Positions 1-6,344 of a DNA stretch of 38,248 nt are shown piece by piece. Source of the DNA: Bacteroidota bacterium (GTDB taxonomy: Bacteria; Bacteroidota; Ignavibacteria; UBA10030); assembly GCA_015661185.1 (NCBI GenBank), contig JACVXU010000009.1, positions 1 to 38,248 of the forward strand. The letters run 5' to 3'. The notes under the pieces are model-generated. The model saw only the letters and a program-made list of their open reading frames with translations, was not told where the DNA came from and ran no database searches. The first letter of the stretch is position 1, and every line of letters starts with the position of its first letter. The translations under genes were made by a program, and so were the position numbers.

Positions 1-118
1 CCTGAATTTGATGAGAGGCGATGGAAGAGGGGATTTGACCGATGGCACCACCGAAGGCTGATGTCGACCTCAGGAAAAGAATCACGACGAGAATGGAGAC
101 CGTGAACAACCGGATCAT
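1..118 (-). CDS. N-terminus of a secreted protein, cut by the window edge
   Basis: An ATG at 118 is preceded by a GGAGAG ribosome binding site about 8 bases upstream and opens a frame that runs to the window edge without a stop. The first 39 residues begin MIRLFTVSILVVILFLR, then STSAFGG. This is a short positive start, a hydrophobic core and a small-residue cleavage-like site, so a Sec signal peptide is likely. The mature part is not visible, so no function can be given. The nearest upstream gene on the same strand is apaG, 160 bases away. Confidence 0.55.
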   Translation of the reverse strand, partial: MIRLFTVSILVVILFLRSTSAFGGAIGQIPSSIASHQIQ

Positions 119-279
119 ATTACTCTCCTTTCAAAGAGTGAATCGATAAATGGAGAAGCGAAGATCTGGCTCAAGAGAGTGAGCTTCATGGTCTATTATA
201 CAGCAGGGTACCTTGAGTGTCATGCAAGTAGGCACGACTCCATTCCAGTGCATTCACACAAGAATGAACTTCACGGAAA

Positions 280-663
280 TCAATTCGCTGCAGCCCGAAG
301 CACAAATCGTGGGATGACAACTCTGAATTCTTCGCCGCTTTCACGTCGCATGAGATAGGTGCCTTCCATTGCACCCTCGAAGGTCTCTAGTATGGAAAAG
401 CTGTTGTAGACATGAGCCTCACCAGGCGGGATTAACGGTTGCTTTCCAACAACACCCTCTCCTTCCACCTGCTTCACATCGCCGTTCGAGTCAGAGATGA
501 ACCAATGGCGGCGCATCAGCCGGACAGGTTCATCCGTGTTATTGGCAATACGAATGAAATAGCCAAACACGAATTTCTTCCGCAGGATGTCCGATTGGCC
601 GTCGATATACGTAGGGTGGGCTGTGACTGTGATGCCTTCTGTTGTAGCAACATAGATGCTCAT
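280..663 (-). CDS. apaG: ApaG domain protein (DUF525)
   Basis: A 126-residue protein, the usual length of ApaG (about 125). The core reads RRHWFISDSNGD followed by EGEGVVGKQPLIPPGE, matching the conserved ApaG block (RYWLITNGNG, then GEGVVGVQPLIAPGE in enterobacteria). ApaG is a small fibronectin-III-like beta-sandwich protein. It is named for linkage to apaH and for cobalt/magnesium phenotypes; its biochemical role is poorly defined. The frame could extend to 726, but MSIYVATTEG at 663 matches family starts and has a GTTGGAA Shine-Dalgarno-like sequence. The neighbours give no functional clue: it sits alone with flanking gaps of more than 130 bases. Confidence 0.9.
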   Translation of the reverse strand: MSIYVATTEGITVTAHPTYIDGQSDILRKKFVFGYFIRIANNTDEPVRLMRRHWFISDSNGDVKQVEGEGVVGKQPLIPPGEAHVYNSFSILETFEGAMEGTYLMRRESGEEFRVVIPRFVLRAAAN

Positions 664-799
664 GTTTCCAACTGGTCTTGTCAATGGTGGGGATTGCAAG
701 ATACGGCAACAAATCCTGCCAGTCAAGCGATATGTCAGTATGAAGGTGCCTTACCTCGTTAGTGAGGGCTCATGACGCTCAATGTCATGCTGGGGAGAG

Positions 800-1201
800 T
801 CATGATGTCCCCAAGGCAACATTATCGTTTCGTAGGATGCCCCGTTGAATACCAATGTCATCAACAATCTGGAGAAGCCTCTCGAACGGAACCTTGCTCA
901 CCATGAAATCAAGGCCGGTCATATCAATGGGGGTAGCCATGCGAAGGATCGCGAACCCAGTGATGTAAATGAATGGGATATGTTGTAGGCGTTCATCGCT
1001 TCGAACAGATTCATGAAGCTGTGTTCCTGTACGATTAGGCATTTGAATATCTGAGATGATGATATCCACTGTGTTACGCGTCAGTAATTGGAATGCCTCC
1101 ACACCATCCGCTGCCGGCAGGACTGTGTGCCCACACAACTCCAATGTCTCACACAATACGCCTCGGTATTCAGAATCGTCTTCAGCAACAAGAATACGCA
1201 T
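800..1201 (-). CDS. Stand-alone response regulator receiver (CheY-like)
   Basis: A 133-residue protein made of a single REC domain with no output domain. The acidic pocket is D8/D9 (VAEDD), the phospho-acceptor is D51 (IISDIQMP), the switch threonine is T81 (YITG) and the conserved lysine is K103 (VSKVPF). All the residues needed for phosphorylation are therefore present. The start at 1201 has AAGGAGG about 10 bases upstream. No histidine kinase is nearby, so the partner is unknown. The last 20 or so residues after the lysine are a short tail without recognisable features. It probably signals by protein-protein contact, as CheY- or Spo0F-like proteins do. Confidence 0.88.
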   Translation of the reverse strand: MRILVAEDDSEYRGVLCETLELCGHTVLPAADGVEAFQLLTRNTVDIIISDIQMPNRTGTQLHESVRSDERLQHIPFIYITGFAILRMATPIDMTGLDFMVSKVPFERLLQIVDDIGIQRGILRNDNVALGTS

Positions 1202-1471
1202 GTACTTCCCCCTCCTTCTCGGTGCGTTAAGAATCTCAGCGGGTTATAAGAACATCGCGTCCGCCTTCAGGCTCCACTTCCGGAGTCCGATACCTATTCT
1301 CACACCAACTTATGGGCAAAAGGAAAGCCAAAACCGTGTGCCCTAATCCGATAAGTTCGGACGAAAGTTGAAGCTAGGGGGCCGTTGTCGATTGGTTAAT
1401 TGTAGAATCGAAAGGCGTAGGAGGGGAAAAATTAGATTGAGGACTTGAATCAAGGTGGGCAAACAATCGAA
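1202..1471. other. Intergenic stretch, no gene seen
   Basis: This is the first part of a gap of nearly 400 bases between the receiver gene and the regulator pieces. No frame here looks coding. The only minor pattern is an imperfect inverted pair, TCCGATAAGTTCGGA, at about 1347-1361. The rest of the gap holds a terminator-like hairpin and a cold-shock remnant, listed separately. The receiver gene's promoter should lie in this stretch, but no convincing -35/-10 pair was picked out. Confidence 0.5.
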
Positions 1472-1499
1472 TCCCGATCCGCCTTTCGACGGACCGGGA
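1472..1499 (-). terminator. Hairpin downstream of the cold-shock remnant
   Basis: On the minus strand UCCCGGUCCG pairs with CGGAUCGGGA over 10 bp, including one G-U pair, with an 8-base loop. The G-U pair means the fold is favoured only on the minus strand. A modestly T-rich stretch (TTCGATTGTTTG) follows. It lies about 30 bases past the cold-shock stop codon, where a terminator of that gene would be. Confidence 0.55.
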
Positions 1500-1529
1500 C
1501 GTATTGAAGAAGAGTTCGGTTAGATCTTA

Positions 1530-1580
1530 CTAAACGTTGGTTGCCTGCAAGCCCTTCGGGCCGCGTTCGAGTTCGAACTG
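1530..1580 (-). pseudogene. C-terminal remnant of a cold-shock protein (CspA family)
   Basis: Minus-strand codons from 1580 to the TAG at 1530-1532 read QFELERGPKGLQATNV and then stop. This is the characteristic C-terminal strand of bacterial cold-shock proteins (FELE-GPKG-QA-NV). Upstream in the same frame the similarity fades within a few residues. The N-terminal RNA-binding motifs (KWFN, GFGFI) are absent, because that space is occupied by the end of the AAA+/Fis regulator. The piece ends 30 bases before a terminator-like hairpin, as an intact gene would. It is best read as what remained after a deletion or insertion removed the first three quarters of the gene. Confidence 0.7.
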
Positions 1581-1597
1581 AGATTGTTTAGGCAAAC

Positions 1598-2152
1598 CTA
1601 ATGTGGGTTCACTTTAACTGTTGCCAATCGCTTCAGTTTCTGACCGAATACTTGTTCGGTCATTCCAAGGAATTGCGCAGCCTTGGATTCATTGAATCCA
1701 AAACGTTCGAGTGTCCGTCGAATGATGGTGTTTTCGATTGCATCAAGGGATTTGTCGAGAATGGGTTTCTTGCTTTCCATCAGCCCGCTCACCATCCTCA
1801 CCACTTCTGTTCTCTCATCAACCAATTCCTCAGGCAACACAAACTTGCCGTCAGTCGCAGATGCTATGCACCGCTCAACCACCGATTTCAGTTGACGGAC
1901 ATTCCCCTGCCACGGAAGATTAACCAGTGTATCGAGCGTGTTAATGTCGATGACAAGTCCATGGGCAAAGTGCTTTACCAAGGCAGGAATATCTTCGCGG
2001 CGTTCACGGAGCGGCCGGATTTCGACCTTCTCAAAACTATTGATTCGCGCACACAGATTCTCAGCCAGCTTGCGTTGCGCCAGAAACTCCTTGGTCGACC
2101 CGCAGAGGCACCTCATCCTGAGTCCTGTACCCGGCATCCTCAATCCCTTCAA
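1598..2152 (-). pseudogene. C-terminal piece of an AAA+/Fis-type regulator
   Basis: From about residue 14 this frame carries the second half of a sigma-54-activator-like AAA+ domain: CLCGSTKEFLAQ corresponds to the VIAATNRDL region, and RPLRERREDIPALVKHF is the sensor I/II linker typical of NtrC-family proteins. The lid helices contain LPWQGNVRQLKSVVERC (consensus WPGNVRELEN). The end is a Fis-type helix-turn-helix (RRTLERFGFNESKAAQFLG). The residues before this are an out-of-frame read-in, so the ATG at 2152 is not a true start. The N-terminal half lies upstream in another frame (2061-2393). Fis helix-turn-helices bind DNA; the target is unknown. Confidence 0.7.
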
Positions 2153-2393
2153 ACACTACCGCCCCATGCGAGATGCTATCCAATTCCGCGTGCAGCTCTT
2201 CTTCATTCTTGCTTGCGAGATCGAAAACCCGGACAGCGTCACCAGCAACAATGAGTGAAGCAACCATACTCTTCCCCACACCGGGTTCCCCCACTACGAG
2301 AACATCCTTCCTGTTGGCAGCAAGTCTTGCAACCTGCTTTCGCAGATGTTCAAGATGCTTACTCCTGCCCGCTATGTGGATTTCAGCCGTCAT
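2061..2393 (-). pseudogene. N-terminal piece of the same AAA+ regulator
   Basis: This frame carries a Walker A motif (VVGEPGVGKSMVASL) and a degenerate Walker B-like stretch (GAVVFEGIEDAG), then runs out of homology near residue QDE and continues out of frame to its stop. The downstream half needs a +1 shift. Only about 35 residues separate Walker A from the B-like segment, and no GAFTGA loop is present. Even a repaired protein would therefore not be a normal sigma-54 activator. The start at 2393 is preferred over the in-frame ATG at 2408, because CAGGAG lies 5 bases before it and nothing similar precedes 2408. It is either a decayed gene or a sequence with a consensus error. Confidence 0.65.
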
Positions 2394-2606
2394 ACACTCC
2401 TGAGTCATTTTTTAAGCTGGGATAATATAGCCTGAAGCAATCCGAAAACCAGTGACTTTCAACAAGTTGGCCGTATCACACTTGGGTTACGGGAGGGTCG
2501 AATTCAGGCTATTTTGAGAGCTTGGAAATCGGGCAGATTTTCCTTGAGGATTAAGAAAGAACTCTGAGGCGCAAACGGGGAATGTGTCATCGGGAACCTA
2601 GTCTTG

Positions 2607-2689
2607 CGGAGAGCGAGGGATTCGAACCCCCAAGGGCTTGCGCCCGCCAGTTTTCAAGACTGGTGCAATAGCCGTTCTGCCAGCTCTCC
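2607..2689 (-). tRNA. tRNA-Ser(UGA)
   Basis: The acceptor stem GGAGAGC pairs with GCTCTCC. The anticodon stem CCAGT/ACTGG encloses CTTGAAA, giving anticodon UGA. There is a long class II variable arm with CGGGC and GCCC, as expected for serine, and a T arm GGGGG-TTCGAAT-CCCTC. The discriminator is G and CCA is not encoded. A degenerate partial copy lies immediately upstream of its 5' end. Confidence 0.93.
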
Positions 2690-2700
2690 AATAGAAAATT

Positions 2701-2777
2701 ACTGATGCAATAGTTGATCCCGTTGTTTGGGATCAATTCCGTCGTTTTGTGACGGGACCGTTCTGCCAGGACTCCAA
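2701..2777 (-). repeat. Degenerate partial copy of tRNA-Ser(UGA) containing two small hairpins
   Basis: On the minus strand the 20 bases ending at 2758 match the 5' end of the intact tRNA-Ser(UGA), including TGGCAGAACGG, with two mismatches in the acceptor. The bases TATTGCATCAG near 2703-2713 match its TATTGCACCAG with one mismatch. Between these two matches the copy has about 43 bases that the tRNA lacks. They fold as two adjacent hairpins: GATCCC/GGGATC at 2716-2734 and CCGTC/GACGG at 2739-2755, each with a 7-base G/T-rich loop. The 3' half of the tRNA is missing, so the copy cannot be functional. Confidence 0.6.
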
Positions 2778-2824
2778 GATTAGACGAAGCCACTATGATC
2801 AGCGAGCATCAGTCGTCAGCAGCG

Positions 2825-3244
2825 CTAGAGCTCGTCCTTTCGCTGCAACCTATCTCGGTTCTTCTTCAGGATTGCTTCGAGTTCTGTTACGTTGTGAGGG
2901 TGTATGAGATGATGACAACGTTTGCACACAGTAACAACCCGCGAGCTATCCATGTAAGATTCAAGCTTGTATACAAAAGTCCTGTGATGTAGAAGGAGAG
3001 ACTCCTTTGAGCCACAAAGGCTGCAATGGTCTCCCAAGTTCTTGCCGACGAACTCTTTCCATTCATCCGACTGCCAGACCCTGCGAAGCTCATCCGAAGT
3101 CAGCGAGTGCTTTCGCTCCGTCATAGTCGGCGAATTGCCAAAACGGCGAATACTATTGAATTTGTAATTGCGCATTTGCGGAACTGAGGTCGCCTCTTGC
3201 TTTCTGTTGCAAGATACTAAAACCTGATTCTGAAGGCAATACAA
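2825..3244 (-). CDS. HNH-like / zinc-finger protein
   Basis: A 139-residue frame whose C-terminal part has two CxxC knuckles, C74/C77 (HCSLCGSK) and C107/C110 (VCKRCHHLIH). Between them lies a paired histidine, H86-H87 (LLLHHRTFVYK). Spacing and order match the HNH endonuclease-like fold (beta-beta-alpha metal). The usual HNH asparagine is not obvious, so nuclease activity is not assured. The TTG start at 3244 follows GGAGAGGGAGAG, a good ribosome binding site. An alternative ATG at 3124 (MTERKHSL) would give a 99-residue protein holding the whole domain. It lies with the glycoside hydrolase between two tRNA-Ser genes and may be cargo acquired there. No toxin, terminase or methylase partner is nearby. 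Confidence 0.62.
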   Translation of the reverse strand: MYCLQNQVLVSCNRKQEATSVPQMRNYKFNSIRRFGNSPTMTERKHSLTSDELRRVWQSDEWKEFVGKNLGDHCSLCGSKESLLLHHRTFVYKLESYMDSSRVVTVCKRCHHLIHPHNVTELEAILKKNRDRLQRKDEL

Positions 3245-3314
3245 CTCTCCCTCTCCAAATTCTAGCGATGTCTTTGGTTGTCACCTTCGATTCACATTTG
3301 AAACAACGCAGAGT

Positions 3315-5306
3315 TCATCGGAACTCCACGAACAGCGAAGCAAACGGCGGCAGGGTCAATGCAACCTGCGAGCCGCCATCACCCATCTTCTTCAACTCAA
3401 CCCTCTGCTCCTCTCCTGTCGCCGGATCGATAATCGTCGCGTTGCCAGCTGAGCGGAAAACACCTGCGCCGGAATATTCCGCAGATGATGCGTTCACGAG
3501 GAAATAGGTCCGCCCATTATCTCGCGACAGAGTCGTGCAAAGGATGCTTGATGAAGCTGGTGTAAGATGACACACAGGCGGTACGCGAGAACGGATCAAA
3601 TAGTGGATCGGGGTCGTGATTTGAGCTATGATTGATGCAGATCCCTTCGCAATGATCGCGGCCATCATCTTCTTGATGTCACCATCCTTCTCAACCCCTT
3701 CGGCCGCAAATTGCGGATGGAGCGGATAAGCAAATACCGATCCCCCTTGCTGGGCAAAGCGATGAATTGTCTCGAGCGTTTGAACTCGGATCGTGTCCAT
3801 CGGCGGAAGGACAACTACATCGTACGCGTGCTCTCCAACCACCAGAGTCTTTCCTTCCACTCTGCCGGCAGCCATGTTCTTCTCATCCATAATATCATAC
3901 TCCACCTGATGCTGGATCAACTCCCGACAGAGATTCGCGAATGATTCATCAATGAAGCGAACACGGTCGCTTGGATGCGGCTCGTACATCGAGCGTGTCG
4001 GTGGAGTGAAGTTTGCCCACACCGAAACGATCGGGTGCAGAACGGCAGTACGTCGGTGGTATGTTCCTTCGCCGAGGGCCGTATTGACCCGGCTCACATA
4101 GTCGGTGTACTGGCGATATTCCTGAACAGAGAACCGCCGCGACTTAAGGGCGGGATCCGGCGGCTGATTCGGGTTCAGTGACACGCTGTAGAAGCTCGTA
4201 AAATCCGTGATCCCCAGACTCATCAGGACGCCCGCTGTGCACTTCATCTGTGCCAGGGATGCATGACGGCCTCCCATCGATCCGAAGAAGTCGCTGATCT
4301 CGCACATCACCCGTCGCTTGCCCTGGAGACGAGCAGCGGAACTCGCGACCTTTGGCACCAGAAAGAAAGGTTCCCTATCCTGCATGATCCTCTCCGGACT
4401 TGAAAGGATCATATCGATTCCGGGGATGTCAAATTTCCGATAGCACGTGAACGGATCGCCATCGAACAGCGTCTGCCAGACCAGCGTTTCCTCACCCAGC
4501 AAATGTCCGCTCGACATGACCTTGTGCGCCTGGCACCAATCCTGAAGCTGTGCAAAGTAGGTCTCAGCACAGAGGTCCGAGATCACTTCATAAAAGTCGC
4601 ATCGCATTTTCCTGTCGATCTCTCCAGTGTCTACGAAAAGACTCTCCCAGTGTGCAGTGATGTCATACCCTTTTCTCGATTGGAAGACCCGGGGCAGGCT
4701 TTCATGCCACGGAAGCGTTTTCGGATAGTCCAGTCCGGCGGGAACGTACGTGGAAATCAGCGAAGGCTCATCGGTGAAGAATGCCTCGACGTAGTCTCCG
4801 ATCGGATGGAGAGCGCGTTCATAGCTGTCATGAGTGACATTGATGAACGTCGCCACAGCCTCGCGATCAAGGATATTGATGTAGTGGCGCCTCTCGAAGA
4901 AGTTTGCTGTCGCATGAGTATTTTCGAAGAGTTTAGAGACCTCATACCGCGGCCGACCGTCGTTGTTGAATGCTTGGATCAAGCCTTCCGCTTCACCCTT
5001 TGGATATTTTTCAAGCACCAAACCTCCAGCCGCACCGCTCGGGTATCCTTTTTCGTCATAGATCCAAACCCTCAGTCCCATCTTATGTGCCAGTTGAACC
5101 CCGCAACGGAGGATTTCCCAGGCGTTTGCGTCGTTCAGATACTTTTCGAGACTCACCGTCGTCACCAGGCCACTCACGCCGCAATCCAGAAGACTCTGGA
5201 ATCCGAGTCGCATGGTTTCGTCGGACGTGCCACACCATTGCTCAAACGAAGAGACGAACTGTAAAGGACGAGAGATATCGAAAGGCTGCTGGTTAAGAGG
5301 AACCAC
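3315..5306 (-). CDS. GH106-like glycoside hydrolase (alpha-L-rhamnosidase-related)
   Basis: A 663-residue protein with no signal peptide. The N-terminal barrel carries WIYDEKGYPSGAAGG at 81-95, a motif of the GH106 / putative glycosyl hydrolase family (DExGWPSGxAGG type). It also has FFTDEPS around 177-182, GHLLGEE at 267-273 and a further acidic CEISDFFGSMGG near 335. These are candidate catalytic or calcium-binding acids. Residues of about 430-540 (FANLCRELIQHQVEYDIMDE through FAQQGGSVFAY) resemble the glutamine-amidotransferase-like domain seen in GH42-type beta-galactosidases. The final 80 residues look like a beta-sandwich. Classical GH106 enzymes are about 1000 residues and exported; this one is compact and apparently cytoplasmic. 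The start is a GTG at 5306 with a weak ribosome binding site; an in-frame stop lies about 50 bases upstream. The substrate is unknown. Confidence 0.72.
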   Translation of the reverse strand: MVPLNQQPFDISRPLQFVSSFEQWCGTSDETMRLGFQSLLDCGVSGLVTTVSLEKYLNDANAWEILRCGVQLAHKMGLRVWIYDEKGYPSGAAGGLVLEKYPKGEAEGLIQAFNNDGRPRYEVSKLFENTHATANFFERRHYINILDREAVATFINVTHDSYERALHPIGDYVEAFFTDEPSLISTYVPAGLDYPKTLPWHESLPRVFQSRKGYDITAHWESLFVDTGEIDRKMRCDFYEVISDLCAETYFAQLQDWCQAHKVMSSGHLLGEETLVWQTLFDGDPFTCYRKFDIPGIDMILSSPERIMQDREPFFLVPKVASSAARLQGKRRVMCEISDFFGSMGGRHASLAQMKCTAGVLMSLGITDFTSFYSVSLNPNQPPDPALKSRRFSVQEYRQYTDYVSRVNTALGEGTYHRRTAVLHPIVSVWANFTPPTRSMYEPHPSDRVRFIDESFANLCRELIQHQVEYDIMDEKNMAAGRVEGKTLVVGEHAYDVVVLPPMDTIRVQTLETIHRFAQQGGSVFAYPLHPQFAAEGVEKDGDIKKMMAAIIAKGSASIIAQITTPIHYLIRSRVPPVCHLTPASSSILCTTLSRDNGRTYFLVNASSAEYSGAGVFRSAGNATIIDPATGEEQRVELKKMGDGGSQVALTLPPFASLFVEFR

Positions 5307-5375
5307 GGTCAGGTTTCCAGTGGGGTGCGAAAACCGGTTCGGTTGGTCGGGTTACCGCTAAGTTCGAAACGAAGC

Positions 5376-5465
5376 TCCGATTCGACTCTCGCCGCACGTC
5401 ATTTGCTATTGCGGAGAGGGAGGGATTCGAACCCTCGATAGAAGTTACCCCCTATGCAGGTTTAG
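5376..5465 (-). repeat. Tandem copy of the 3' half of tRNA-Ser(GCU) plus its flank
   Basis: Bases 5376-5465 recur at 5467-5556 with a single mismatch (5407 versus 5498), a 91-base period. The copied unit starts in the downstream flank of the tRNA and ends inside the anticodon loop. It therefore contains only the tRNA 3' half: CTAAACC, the variable arm, the T arm and the acceptor strand (5412-5465). Without a 5' half it cannot fold as a tRNA. Confidence 0.85.
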
Positions 5466-5468
5466 TTC

Positions 5469-5621
5469 CGATTCGACTCTCGCCGCACGTCATTTGCGAT
5501 TGCGGAGAGGGAGGGATTCGAACCCTCGATAGAAGTTACCCCCTATGCAGGTTTAGCAAACCTGTGCCTTCAGCCACTCGGCCACCTCTCCGGTGAACGT
5601 GCGGCGAGAAACGTCGAATCG
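5469..5621. repeat. Inverted repeat bracketing tRNA-Ser(GCU)
   Basis: The left arm at 5469-5490 (CGATTCGAC then TCTCGCCGCACGT) is the exact reverse complement of 22 bases in the right arm at 5597-5621. The only difference is a 3-base insertion (AAC at 5610-5612) in the right arm. The tRNA gene sits inside the loop, 12 bases from the left arm and 5 from the right. The left arm is also present in the tandem copy (5378-5399). A decayed right arm follows the 5'-half copy (GACGTACGGCGG near 5705). Confidence 0.75.
5503..5591 (-). tRNA. tRNA-Ser(GCU)
   Basis: The acceptor GGAGAGG pairs fully with CCTCTCC. The anticodon arm ACAGGTTTGCTAAACCTG gives anticodon GCU, reading AGC/AGU serine codons. A long class II variable arm and the T arm GAGGG-TTCGAAT-CCCTC complete an 89-base gene; the discriminator is G and CCA is not encoded. 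It is the only complete copy at a locus that also holds separate duplicates of both halves. Confidence 0.95.
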
Positions 5622-5661
5622 AGAATCCCGCTTTATGTTATTCTGAACTCGAAGTGCGGGA

Positions 5662-5728
5662 CAAACCTCGCTGTGCCTTCAGCCACTCGGCCACCTCTCC
5701 AGAGGACGTACGGCGGAAAATGTCAAAT
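5662..5728 (-). repeat. Copy of the 5' half of tRNA-Ser(GCU) plus upstream flank
   Basis: Bases 5671-5700 are an exact copy of the first 30 bases of tRNA-Ser(GCU) on the minus strand, ending GGCTGAAGGCACAG. After a 4-base insertion (CGCT on the plus strand) CAAACCT continues the match up to the first anticodon base. The flank beyond 5700 also matches the intact gene's upstream flank imperfectly (GGACGTACGGCG versus GAACGTGCGGCG, then GTCAAATC versus GTCGAATC). This half therefore duplicated together with about 30 bases of flank. Confidence 0.75.
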
Positions 5729-5791
5729 CCTTGAGCTTAAACGATGTGGAAAGATATTGAAAAACTCGCGGAGATGCAATCCGAAAACAAA

Positions 5792-5820
5792 AAGCCCATC
5801 GGCAACGCGCCGATGGGCTT
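5792..5820 (-). terminator. Rho-independent terminator of the zinc-ribbon membrane protein gene
   Basis: A perfect 12-bp stem, AAGCCCATCGGC/GCCGATGGGCTT, closes a 5-base loop. On the minus strand it is followed by TTTGTTTTC. It lies 65 bases beyond the stop codon at 5885. Confidence 0.88.
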
Positions 5821-5884
5821 CTCCCCCACGCTTTGGAATCCCTCTCCTCCTGGGTTGCCTGTCCTCCGAGAACAGACGGGCGGT

Positions 5885-6235
5885 CTAGATAACGCTGCTC
5901 ACAAGCAAGACCGTCACTGCGAGGCCGACAAACAATTCTGCCATTTGCAGGTATTGTTTCGCCGTCTGATGCGCCACATGCTTGCCGCACACCTCGCAAA
6001 ACGTGACATTCGCAGCAGTCAGGTTGTAGCAGTGCGGGCAGGACCTCCTCCGCACGTTACCTGAGTCCACGACCACCACCTGCTGAGCGATTGCGATCGT
6101 CAGAAACCCAATCGCGGGCGTCAAGACGACCGAGTACCAGAATCCAAGCCAGAACCCATGCCCCTTCTTCCTGTTCCAAAACGCCAGGACAACTGCTGAC
6201 GTTATGTAGATAATGAACAGCGTAAGTGTGTTCAT
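5885..6235 (-). CDS. Small membrane protein with a zinc ribbon
   Basis: A 116-residue protein with hydrophobic segments at about 3-19, 30-55 and 97-116. Between the second and third segments lies a rubredoxin-like zinc knuckle with C66/C69 (CPHC) and C80/C83 (CEVC). The first two membrane segments resemble short membrane proteins with a GFWLGFWYS turn. No named family is recognised. The start at 6235 follows a run of G residues that can serve as a ribosome binding site. A strong terminator closes the gene, and the preceding gene on this strand is the EamA transporter about 110 bases away, so it could be transcribed alone or with that gene. The function is unknown. Confidence 0.72.
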   Translation of the reverse strand: MNTLTLFIIYITSAVVLAFWNRKKGHGFWLGFWYSVVLTPAIGFLTIAIAQQVVVVDSGNVRRRSCPHCYNLTAANVTFCEVCGKHVAHQTAKQYLQMAELFVGLAVTVLLVSSVI

Positions 6236-6344
6236 TGTCCCCCCCTCACTTTGTGGCTAGTCATTCATTATGAGAACGATACCCCAGTGCGTCAATAACG
6301 TTCAGACATGCCACGGGCATCTCGGTTTCATGGTAGGTCATTCT

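Noticed and set aside
2061-2152. Programmed frameshift in the AAA+ regulator
   Set aside because: No slippery sequence is seen and residues between the Walker B-like strand and the next conserved block are missing.
2587-2793. A 68-residue protein on the minus strand
   Set aside because: The frame runs through tRNA-Ser(UGA) and its degenerate copy and has no protein family features.
2825-3244. HNH protein as part of a restriction or defence system
   Set aside because: No methylase, helicase or other defence gene lies beside it; the neighbours are a glycoside hydrolase and a tRNA.
4503-5264. A 253-residue plus-strand frame opposite the glycoside hydrolase
   Set aside because: It is an antisense shadow of a conserved gene, without a ribosome binding site or family motifs.
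5376-5556. Direct repeats with a 91-base period as a possible CRISPR array
   Set aside because: Only two copies, no spacers between them, and the unit is a duplicated tRNA half with its flank.
5412-5700. The separated tRNA halves as a functional split tRNA
   Set aside because: An intact gene lies between them, the halves are in an order that could not be joined simply, and split tRNAs are an archaeal feature.
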